A DNA stretch of 64,000 bases from Anaerocolumna cellulosilytica (GTDB taxonomy: Bacteria; Bacillota; Clostridia; Lachnospirales; Lachnospiraceae). Shown here piece after piece: positions 19,401 through 28,000 of this stretch (within the stretch, counting starts at the first letter, position 1; each line of letters begins with the position of its first letter). Where the stretch lies: positions 1,799,501 to 1,863,500 of the forward strand of contig NZ_AP023367.1 of the NCBI RefSeq assembly GCF_014218335.1. Reading direction: 5' to 3'. The position numbers and the translations under genes were made by a program. The notes under the pieces were generated by a model that made no database searches, was not told the origin of the DNA, and saw only the letters and a program-made list of their open reading frames with translations.

Positions 19401-22400
19401 AGTTAGAATATTTTAATTTGGTACAGGAACAAAGCGTTATAACCTTGTACCGACTCATAAAAGCCATGATATTATGTGGATATGAGTCTTATAATGTCAC
19501 CCTTAAGCTAATTACGAATAATGTTTTTAAAGTCTTTTTAGAAGAGGTGTGTCTGCCATATGCTGCCGGTATTTTTGGATTTGCAAGATCAGTTGAAAAA
19601 GAATTCACGAACTGGCGTATAAGCGGATTTGATTTAAACCTCTATAAGAAAGATGTATTCTCTATAGAGGTGAGTCGTGCAATTACTACCTTAGTACAGG
19701 AAAATCCTTCAATCAGTCAGTCAGAAATTGTTCTTAGAAACGGTGTAAAATATAACAGGCGCATATACCCCTTGGAATTATCTACAGAGACGAAAGACGG
19801 TTTTAAAGAAGGCGGAGTCTATCTTATTGTTGGCGGAGCCGGCGGCATAGGTATTGAACTATCCTTACATATTGCTGAAAAATATCATGGAAAGCTTATA
19901 CTCATCGGCAGAAGTAAAGCAGACTCTTTATTGGATAATACCATGAAAAAGATAAGGCAAATGGGAGGGGATGTATTTTACTGCCAGGGTGATGTTACAG
20001 ATCCGGTAAGCATGAAGCAAATAATGAGTGAGTCAAAAGCCAGATTTGGTAGAATTAACGGGGTCATACATTCGGCACTTGTATTACAAGATCAGGCAGT
20101 ACGGAATATGGATGAAGCGTCCTTAATGCACGTATTATCCCCCAAAGTAAAAGGAAGCGTCGTACTGCACAATGCTGTTAAAGGAGAAGCACTTGATTTC
20201 ATTATGTATTTCTCCTCGGGACAGACTTTTATCGGGAATCCGGGTCAAAGTAATTATGCTGCGGCTTGTGCATTTACCGATTCTTTTGCTTTATACGAGA
20301 ATGAGAAGGTAAGCTTCCCGGTTAAGTTAATTAACTGGGGGTTCTGGGGAGAGGTAGGAATTGTAGCAGGAGAAGAATACAATAAAAGACTTACCGAAAG
20401 CGGGATTTACCCCATTCATACCTCAGAAGGTATGGAGGCAATAGAACAAGTACTAAGTGCCTCCAATGTCCAAACCCTCGCTATGAAAGCAAGTGATACT
20501 ATTTTAGGTAGTATGGGTGTTGATTTGGAACATAAAGTCAGCGTATGCAAAGAAGATAAGAATATCTTATCTGTACAAATACTAGACCGGAAAAAAATGC
20601 CAGCCTTAGCTGAGAATAGGCTTGCCGTTACCAAGGAAGGCTTTGAAGCATTAAGTAAGTTTACCGGATTATTAGTATTAAACGCATTTCAAAAAAGGGG
20701 TATATTTAAAGACCAGGGGCAGAAGTACAGCATAAAGGAATTAAGAACACAACTGCATATTATTGAAAAATATAACCGCCTCTTTGAAAGTATGATTTCT
20801 ATCTGCTATAAAAATCAGTTTGTAACATCACTGCTGGAACCGGATAGCTTGATAACTACGAAACAATTGGATAGTGCAGAATTAAAACAGAAGTTATCAG
20901 AGCTTTTAAGGGGCAGGGATACATTGCAAGAAAACTATCCCATGGTTATACCCTATCTGGAGCTGCTATGGATATGTTCTGAACACATATGGGATATTTT
21001 AACAGGTGATTGTCTGGCAACAGATATTGTCTTTCCTAATGCCTCCATGAAGCTGGTTGAGAAAATTTATAACGGGAATGAAGTGTCTGATTATGAAAAT
21101 GAGGTTCTTGCCTGGGTGGTAACCTCATATATCGATACTTATCAGAAGAAATCAACAGATAGCAGGAAAATAAAAATTTTGGAAATCGGAGCCGGTACGG
21201 GAGGAACAAGCCGTACCGTTTTTAGTAAGATTCAAAAATATGAAAGATTACTGCAATATGATTACACAGATGTCTCGGAGGCTTTCTTAAAACATGGTGC
21301 AGACTCCTTTGGTGCAGAGAATCCTTATGTAAGCTTTAAACGTCTTAATATAGAAGAAGATATACTAGAGCAAGGGTTTTCAGCCGGAGAATACGATATG
21401 GTTATTGCAACGAATGTCCTCCATGCAACGATGAATATAAACACTACCATAAAAAATACAAAGTTACTGCTTAAAAATTCAGGATGGCTCATTTTAAATG
21501 AAAATACAAAGGTTGAGGATGTCGCTACCTTAACCTTTGGTTTGCTGGATGGCTGGTGGCTTTTTGAAGATGAGAGCAGCCGTATGACAGGTTCTCCTTT
21601 ACTAAGTAATAGGATGTGGAGAAACCTATTAATGGAAGAAGGATTTAGAGAAGTGAATCAATTTGGGCAGCCCCAAACAGGAGATTTTCGCTTCCACCAA
21701 AATGTGATTGTATCCCAAAGCGATGGCGTGGTTTTATTGGCTTCTAAGAAAGCGGATGATAAGCTTAAAAAAGTGTTCTTAGCACAGGAGGAGTATAAGA
21801 AAACAGTTCAGGAAAACACGAAATCACCAGCTAATAAGCAGGCAGACAGCCGGCATAGCTTAGAACAGCACGTTGAGGATAGTATATTGAATTGTTTAAT
21901 GGCTGTTCTTAAGATAAATAAGGGGGATTTGGATATAAATACACCTTATAAAGAATACGGAGTGGATTCCATTTTATCCGGGCAGATAGTTAATAAAATA
22001 AATCAGGCATTAAAGATAGAACTTAACTCCACCGCGTTATTTAATTATCCTACTACAACCAAGCTAAAAGAGTATATTTTGGATAAATCAGGGGATAAGC
22101 TCCTGGTGGATTTGGCAAATACATCGGATGCGCTAAAGGATGAAGCCATACAAGAAAAAGCTTTAACAGATAAAGCTGCGATTGAAAAGACAGCGTCCAC
22201 TGAAAAGGTGATATCCACTGAAAAGGCTGCATCCACTGAAAAAAACGTAACTGCTGAGAAAGGCGTATCCACAGAAAAAGCTATATCATTTGAAAGAAAG
22301 CAGGCAGAAACTTCTTCAATGGACATTGCCATCGTCGGAATGTCAGGTATGTTCGCAGGGGCTAAAACACTAGAAGAATACTGGAAGAATTTATGCGACG

Positions 22401-25096
22401 GAAAAAATTCTGTTACCGAAATCAATCGATGGGATTTGGACAGTTTTTACAGTACAGACCCAGAGGCTCCTAATAAAAGTTATATAAAAACATCTGGTAT
22501 GCTGGACAACGCTGACCAATTTGATCCATTGTTTTTTAACATCTCACCCAGAGAAGCTGAATTAATGGACCCGCAACAAAGATTATTCTTGCAAGAGGCC
22601 TGGAAAGCCTTAGAGGATGCAGGATTTTCGGAGGAGTACTTAAACGAAAAGAAATGCGGTGTTTTTGTAGGTTGTAATGAAAGCTATTATATGCAGCACA
22701 TCGAAGCCTGCGGTGTTCCAAAAAGTAATTATGTATTTACCGGAAATACTCTTCCGATTTTGTCGGCAAGGATATCTTATCTATTGAATCTGAGAGGCCC
22801 AAGTGTTGTTGTTACCACTGCCTGCTCCTCCTCTTTGGTGGCAGTACATCAGGCCATAAGAAGTATTATGGCAGGAGATTCAGATATTGTAATTGCAGGA
22901 GGTGTCAACGTATTTCCTACTCCGTATTTTCACACGCTGGGAAGCAGTACAGGCATGTTCTCCTATCAGGATGAGTGCCGCCCATTTGATGACAAAGCAG
23001 ATGGGTTCATCCCGGCTGAAGGAGTTGGCGTTATTGTACTTAAAAAACTTGAGAAGGCCCGAGAAGATGGTGACCATATTTATGGAGTCATTGCAGGAAT
23101 GGGGATTAATCAGGATGGGAAGAGCAATGGCATTACGGCTCCCAGTGCCCCTTCCCAAGCCGCCCTGGAATATGAGGTCTATAAGAATTACCATATTAAC
23201 CCAGAGGATATTAGTTACATAGAGGCACATGGTACTGGAACGAAACTAGGAGATCCCATTGAGATAGAAGCTCTAAGTGAGGCTTTTCATAAATTCACAG
23301 GTAAGAAGCAGTTTTGTGCCATTGGTTCGGTGAAGGCAAATATTGGGCATGCCTTAGAAGCTTCGGGGATGGCGAGTATACTAAAAGTCCTGCTTTGTAT
23401 GAAACACAAAAAACTGGTACCAAGTATTAATTTTACTCATGAGAATGGATTCATTCACTTTAAAAACAGTCCGGTGTATGTTAATACAGAGTATAAACCC
23501 TGGACGACAAAAGATAGAGTACCAAGATATGCTGCAATTAGTGCCTTTGGTATTAGTGGTACCAATAGCCATATGGTTCTTCGGGAATATCAGGAGGACA
23601 GGGTTCAGGTTCAGCCAGTATCCCGTTATTATCTGGTTCCTTTTTCTGCCAAGACAGAGAAGGCTTTAAAAAACAAATTAGAGGATATGGTAACCTGGTT
23701 GAAGATTCATAAGCATAGCCATTCTCTGGGAGATATTGCATATACCCTCACAATGGGAAGAAGCCATTTTTCTTATAGGGGAGTATTTATAGTAAAAAGT
23801 CTCGATGCGCTGCTTAATGAGTTGGAATTAAAGGTTAAAGAATCACCGGAGCATAAGATGATTGAAGGTGGTTTTATCAGTAATACGTTCAGACCTGAGT
23901 TAAAGGAGCAACAAATTGCCGGGGAACTGCTTGCAGAAATAAGTGTGTCAGGTGGAGAGGATTCTGTATATAGGGAGAAGCTTTCACTGATAGGAGAATA
24001 CTATGTTAAGGGATATTCCTTTAGTTTTGATTTGCTATATGAAGCGGATACCTACAAAAAAGTTTCTCTTCCTGCCTATCCATTTGATTTAGGAAGATAT
24101 TGGGTGGAGAATATGACAAAAACCATACCGGTTAACAATGACAGGTCAACAAGGCTTCATCCTCTCCTTGGACAAAATATTTCAACACTGAACGAACAGA
24201 AGTATACAACACGATTTGAGCCGGAGGAAATTTTTATAAAAGATCATATTATCCGGGAGAGAAATGTAATGCCCGGTGCAGCTTATATTGAAATGGCATG
24301 TGCTGGGGGTGAAATGGCAGCAGGTTATCCCGTAAGCTATGTTAGAGACATTATCTGGGGAATACCGATTATAGTTACAAACAGCGTAGAAACGACTCTT
24401 TTACTAAGCCCAGAAGAAGACGGACAGGTTTCTTTTGAAATCTATACGGATGAGGAAGGAGCGCATACAGTACACGCTCAGGGAAGTCTGGCATATGAAG
24501 AGAATGAACCAGAAAGACTTTTAAACAACCGTTTGCAGATAGATGTGATTAAGAATCGTTGTGAAAAGATTGTATCAAAAGAAGACTGCTATTATTTATT
24601 TCAGACCATGAAGCTGAACTATGGCAGTAGTTTTCAGGTGATACATGCGCTTTATTCGAATTCCGAAGAAGCATTGGCACTGCTAAAACTTCCAACTGAT
24701 TTAGAAGAGGGATTTCATGAATACAAAATTCACCCCTCCATAATGGATGGGGCATTACAGACTGCCATTGGTATGGCGGGATATCTGAATATAAGTAAAG
24801 ATACTGCTTTTGTTCCGTTTTATATTCAGGAAATACAATTCATAAGACCAGTGGTGCAGGAGTGTTATGCACATGTTATTAAAGTAAATAGATCTGAGAC
24901 GAATAATGAATTTACGTTTGATATTACAATCACGGATAAATATGGTGAAGTTCTGGTGACGGTAAAAGGGTATCACATAAGAGAGTTTCAAAAAGTGGAC
25001 AGAAGCAGGAATACTCTGGAACTGCTTAAAGGACTGGAGGATGGTACTTTAAAAGCATGGGAAGTGGAAAGTATGATGGAGGAAGCAAATGATTGA
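16418..25096 (+). CDS. Trans-AT PKS subunit 3: ACP-ACP-KS-KR-cMT-ACP-KS-DH
   Basis: 2892 residues. Tandem near-identical ACPs (Ser51 and Ser149, both in YGIDSV) serve the module begun in subunit 2. KS3 has Cys436 in DTLCSSSL. The KR has its glycine loop from 1139, with NYAAAC in place of YxxxN, and a B-type Asp (VLQD). A C-methyltransferase (about 1395-1780) shows the SAM motif EIGAGTGG near 1591. ACP3 carries Ser1851. A linker of STEK repeats follows, then KS4 (Cys2136, motif VTTACSSSL) and a DH (His2610; DGALQ). The module of KS4 is completed by the KR-ACP of subunit 4. Predicted chemistry: an alpha-methyl-beta-hydroxy unit at module 3 and a double bond at module 4. The C-terminal helix around LLKGLEDGTLKAWEVESMM looks like a docking element. 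The stop overlaps the next ATG. Confidence 0.93.
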   Translation: MKENRNEHYQDAKVSSQKAVEYLKEMLSLELKVPVHKIEEDVPMEEYGIDSVMVMQMTNKLEETFGTLPKTLFFEYQTIEELAGYFVMEYEKELNAIFGVSQKPGNKEVNFSKERTVAYFKELLSAELKVPVHKIEEDVPMEEEYGIDSVLIMQMTSKLEDVFDVLPKTLFFEYRTVEEIVDYFIANHSEKLKLLLGTPDSGVTVIAKSQTEPVIVEKEGAAGNTWDFLPFIASNPLKKNLKRRFTYPREEEKKGSDKALEIAIIGLAGRYPMADTMYEFWDNLQQGKNCITEIPKERWDYTDFYDKDRGMEGKINSKWGGFLKDVYGFDPLFFNISPHDAEIMDPQERLFLTCVYETLEDAGYTKEALSHYKENGMDGNVGVFVGALFAEYQFYGLKQQAEGNMIALNSNLSSIANRVSHFFNFHGPSMAVDTLCSSSLTAIHLACQSLIEGDCELAIAGGVNVSVHPNKYVLLGQNNFLSSKGLCESFGEGGDGYVPGEGVGAILLKPLDKAIAGKDQIYGVIKSSAINHGGKTNGYTVPNPNAQAQVIRRAYQKAGINPRAVSYIEAHGTGTALGDPIEITGLQKAFSEFTSDKQFCKIGSVKSNIGHCESAAGIAGITKILLQMKYGYLVPSLHAKVLNSNIDFDSTAFRVQQELEPWKRQKLQVEGEEKEYPLMAGISSFGAGGSNAHIIIEEYIKTDYKVNAKVSRQIYVLSARTEKKLKDYAKKLYVFIDGQLENTEVNKENLFHNMAYTLQVGREAMQERLAFVVSNLYEAKERLREYINDSEYSKNLCLDNAKSLKIKDVFYGTESGTFVKALINNGEYEKIARLWAAGVPIDWNLLYAAEASSEKAQPSLPKRISIPTYPFSTKIYSLAHPESISENVSIRMNENSQRQGLQAVSQKTSLYYMPKWERAKDTASDRTDKKPERVLIIVSDASLEISALLEEHLKESEIIKARLDTKWEILLAEIPMVDTIFFLGGITEKEVDTEELEYFNLVQEQSVITLYRLIKAMILCGYESYNVTLKLITNNVFKVFLEEVCLPYAAGIFGFARSVEKEFTNWRISGFDLNLYKKDVFSIEVSRAITTLVQENPSISQSEIVLRNGVKYNRRIYPLELSTETKDGFKEGGVYLIVGGAGGIGIELSLHIAEKYHGKLILIGRSKADSLLDNTMKKIRQMGGDVFYCQGDVTDPVSMKQIMSESKARFGRINGVIHSALVLQDQAVRNMDEASLMHVLSPKVKGSVVLHNAVKGEALDFIMYFSSGQTFIGNPGQSNYAAACAFTDSFALYENEKVSFPVKLINWGFWGEVGIVAGEEYNKRLTESGIYPIHTSEGMEAIEQVLSASNVQTLAMKASDTILGSMGVDLEHKVSVCKEDKNILSVQILDRKKMPALAENRLAVTKEGFEALSKFTGLLVLNAFQKRGIFKDQGQKYSIKELRTQLHIIEKYNRLFESMISICYKNQFVTSLLEPDSLITTKQLDSAELKQKLSELLRGRDTLQENYPMVIPYLELLWICSEHIWDILTGDCLATDIVFPNASMKLVEKIYNGNEVSDYENEVLAWVVTSYIDTYQKKSTDSRKIKILEIGAGTGGTSRTVFSKIQKYERLLQYDYTDVSEAFLKHGADSFGAENPYVSFKRLNIEEDILEQGFSAGEYDMVIATNVLHATMNINTTIKNTKLLLKNSGWLILNENTKVEDVATLTFGLLDGWWLFEDESSRMTGSPLLSNRMWRNLLMEEGFREVNQFGQPQTGDFRFHQNVIVSQSDGVVLLASKKADDKLKKVFLAQEEYKKTVQENTKSPANKQADSRHSLEQHVEDSILNCLMAVLKINKGDLDINTPYKEYGVDSILSGQIVNKINQALKIELNSTALFNYPTTTKLKEYILDKSGDKLLVDLANTSDALKDEAIQEKALTDKAAIEKTASTEKVISTEKAASTEKNVTAEKGVSTEKAISFERKQAETSSMDIAIVGMSGMFAGAKTLEEYWKNLCDGKNSVTEINRWDLDSFYSTDPEAPNKSYIKTSGMLDNADQFDPLFFNISPREAELMDPQQRLFLQEAWKALEDAGFSEEYLNEKKCGVFVGCNESYYMQHIEACGVPKSNYVFTGNTLPILSARISYLLNLRGPSVVVTTACSSSLVAVHQAIRSIMAGDSDIVIAGGVNVFPTPYFHTLGSSTGMFSYQDECRPFDDKADGFIPAEGVGVIVLKKLEKAREDGDHIYGVIAGMGINQDGKSNGITAPSAPSQAALEYEVYKNYHINPEDISYIEAHGTGTKLGDPIEIEALSEAFHKFTGKKQFCAIGSVKANIGHALEASGMASILKVLLCMKHKKLVPSINFTHENGFIHFKNSPVYVNTEYKPWTTKDRVPRYAAISAFGISGTNSHMVLREYQEDRVQVQPVSRYYLVPFSAKTEKALKNKLEDMVTWLKIHKHSHSLGDIAYTLTMGRSHFSYRGVFIVKSLDALLNELELKVKESPEHKMIEGGFISNTFRPELKEQQIAGELLAEISVSGGEDSVYREKLSLIGEYYVKGYSFSFDLLYEADTYKKVSLPAYPFDLGRYWVENMTKTIPVNNDRSTRLHPLLGQNISTLNEQKYTTRFEPEEIFIKDHIIRERNVMPGAAYIEMACAGGEMAAGYPVSYVRDIIWGIPIIVTNSVETTLLLSPEEDGQVSFEIYTDEEGAHTVHAQGSLAYEENEPERLLNNRLQIDVIKNRCEKIVSKEDCYYLFQTMKLNYGSSFQVIHALYSNSEEALALLKLPTDLEEGFHEYKIHPSIMDGALQTAIGMAGYLNISKDTAFVPFYIQEIQFIRPVVQECYAHVIKVNRSETNNEFTFDITITDKYGEVLVTVKGYHIREFQKVDRSRNTLELLKGLEDGTLKAWEVESMMEEAND
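22138..22305 (+). repeat. Degenerate 18-bp (6-residue) tandem repeat coding for an STEK-rich linker
   Basis: Between ACP3 and KS4 of subunit 3 the protein repeats a six-residue unit of the form (A/V)STEK(A/V) about seven times, with divergence at both ends. It is charged and probably a flexible or helical interdomain linker. The variable copies suggest expansion by slippage. Confidence 0.75.
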
Positions 25097-28000
25097 AGAG
25101 AAACTTAGTAGAAGCAGCATATTAAAACAAATAGAAGAGAAGAGATTTACTGCTAAGGAAGGCTTGAATTTACTAAAGGAACTTAAAAAAACTACAGCAG
25201 CGAATAAACCATACCCTTCTTCCGTAACAAAAACATTCCATGGGCAGTGGGAGGAGAAAGGTTTAAGAGAACGACACTGCGAAGAGACCAATCAATGGAA
25301 TGGATTAACCATGCTTCTTTTTGATTACAGTGCAAAACGAAAAGAACAATTGACAGCAGATAAAGCCTGGAACGGGTTAGACGTTATACTTGTAAAGCAG
25401 GGAGAAGGATTTCAAAGACAGACTTCTGATACTTTTGTAATCAACCGTGCCTCTAAAGAGGATTATGAACATTTATTCATAGAACTTTCAAAGGAGAACC
25501 GATTACCGGAAGTTATCCTTCATCTATGGGCAAAAGAGGAATTTAATGAAACAGAGGCAGTCGTTCACAGGCAATTGGAGGAAAGCTTTTATTCCTTACT
25601 CTATATCAGCCAAGGGTTAATGCAAGTTAATAGTAAGAAAAAACTAAAGTTATTTTTTGTTTATGAAACGAGCGAAGGAAATCCCATTTACGGTGCGGTA
25701 AGCGGGTTTGTAAAAACCATACATTTAGAAGATTCGAATCTGGATTTTAAGGTTGTGTCAGTACAGAAAGAAGAAGCTGCAAAGGAGAATGGCATCCTTC
25801 AGGCAATAAGAAAAGAAATACAAAGTAATAGCTGTGAAAAAGAAATTAAATACAGTGAAGGTAAAAGATTTATAAAAAAATACAAAACATTTCAATTACC
25901 TGCTCTTAAAGAGGAGTCCGTTCTTATTAAGAAGGGAGGTACCTACCTTATCACAGGAGGTGCAGGGGGAATCGGCTGTATTATAGCACGTTATTTGGCA
26001 GTCAATTACCATGCAAACTGCATTCTTACAGGTAGAACTCCATTAGATGACACTAAAAAACAGGTCATTGATGAATTAATAGGTTTTGGTGCAAAAGCAG
26101 TGTATATCCGTACTGATTTAAGAGATGCAGATGATTTTAATAATATATTGGAGGAGTGCGTAGATGAATTTGGGAAATTAGATGGAATATTTCATCTCGC
26201 AGGTGTTCTACGGGATACCTTGGTCAAAAATAAGACTTTTGCACAAATAGGCGAGGTATTTACTCCTAAAATCCATGGTTCTATTATGCTGCACGAGAAG
26301 TTGAAAAGATATCCGGTTGATTTTCTGGTACTATTTTCAGGACTTGCAAGTATTTTAGGGAATGTGGGACAAATTGATTATGCGTATGCAGGTGCGTTCT
26401 TAGACAACTATGCCGCTTATCTCTCAAAAGAACTATCGGACACCAAAATTGTCTCCATCAACTGGCCCTTATGGGAAAATGGTGGAATGCAGATAGATAA
26501 AGACTTAAAGGAGGGGCTGCTTCACTCCTATGGACTGGTTCCGCTTCCTGATAAACAAGGAACAGAAATCTTAGTAAGGAGCCTTGCAGCTTCCCATAGT
26601 CAGGTGATTGTAATTCATACTGCTACAGAAAAAGTGGAAGGTATTGACAGCCTCTTTAGGGAAGAAAGACAGGAAGAAAGTAATGAAAAAACAGCTATAA
26701 GCAATAACGTTCCATCAGCTCAATTTTACAGATCCATAGAGGAATATCTGAAAGAGATTATAGCAGGGGAATTAAAGCTTAAGAAAGAACAGATTATACC
26801 TACGGAGCCTTGGGAGAAGTATGGTATTGATTCCATGTCCATTGTTAAAATGACCAATCAGATTGAAAAAATTTTTAAGGGTATTTCAAAAACCCTATTT
26901 TTTGAATATCGGAATTTTAATGAGCTTATTACATATTTTGCTGAAAATAAAAAAGAAGTCATTCTTAATAAATTACTTAAAACAAATCAGATTCAAGCTG
27001 CCAGTATAGGGGAAGCTGCGCTGACGCAGGAAAAGAGCAAAGCAGAAAAAATTATATTTAAACAAGAGAAAGACAGAAAGGTATCTTGTTCTAACATAAT
27101 TTCCGATGAGAAAAAAATAGGTAATACCTTTGAGGAAAGTAATATTGCCATTATCGGAATCAGTGGCAAATACCCAATGGCTGAAAATCTGGATCAATAT
27201 TGGGAAAATCTAAAAAACGGAGTAGATTGTATTACCGAAATACCGTCTGAACGTTGGAACTGTGAAAAAAATTATAGCAGAGAGAAGGGGGCAAAAGATA
27301 AGACCTACAGTAAATGGGGTGGCTTTTTATCGGAGTATGATATGTTTGATCCACTCTTTTTTGGAATTGCACCAAGAGATGCAGAGATGATGGACCCTCA
27401 GGAGCGGTTATTCCTGGAAGTGGTCTGGCAGGCAATCGAAGATGCAGGGTATAGCCCGGACAAATTAAAAAAGTATGAGGTAGGTGTTTATGCAGGGGTC
27501 ATGTATGGACACTACCAGATATTTGGGGCAGAAGAGACACTTGCCGGAAATGCAATGGCTTTAAGCTCTTCTTATGCATCCATTGCGAACCGGGTATCCT
27601 ATATGCTTGATTTAAAGGGGCCAAGTCTTGCAGTTGATACCATGTGTTCCTCTTCTCTTACAACCATACATTTAGCCTGTGAGAGTATACGAAGGGGAGA
27701 GTGCCAGATGGCAGTTGCCGGAGGTGTAAACCTTACCATTCACCCTACAAAACATCAGTACTTATGTGCCAATCACTTTGCATCCAGTGACGGCAGATGT
27801 AAAAGTTTTGGTGAAGGAGGAGATGGCTATGTTCCGGGAGAAGGAGTGGGTGCCGTTTTAATTAAAACCTTATCCCAGGCAGAAGCGGATAAGGACCACA
27901 TCTACGCAGTAATAAAGGCAAGTGCCATAAATCATGGAGGAAGAACCAACGGCTACACTGTACCAAATCCTGTAAGTCAAAGTGAGTTAATAACCAAAAC

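Noticed and set aside
22138-22305. CRISPR-like repeat array
   Set aside because: The 18-bp units are in-frame coding repeats without spacers.
22045-22425. 126-codon minus-strand ORF opposite subunit 3
   Set aside because: It is the antisense of the STEK repeat and flanking KS; its Ser/Ala/Val-rich repeats mirror the sense repeat and there is no ribosome site.
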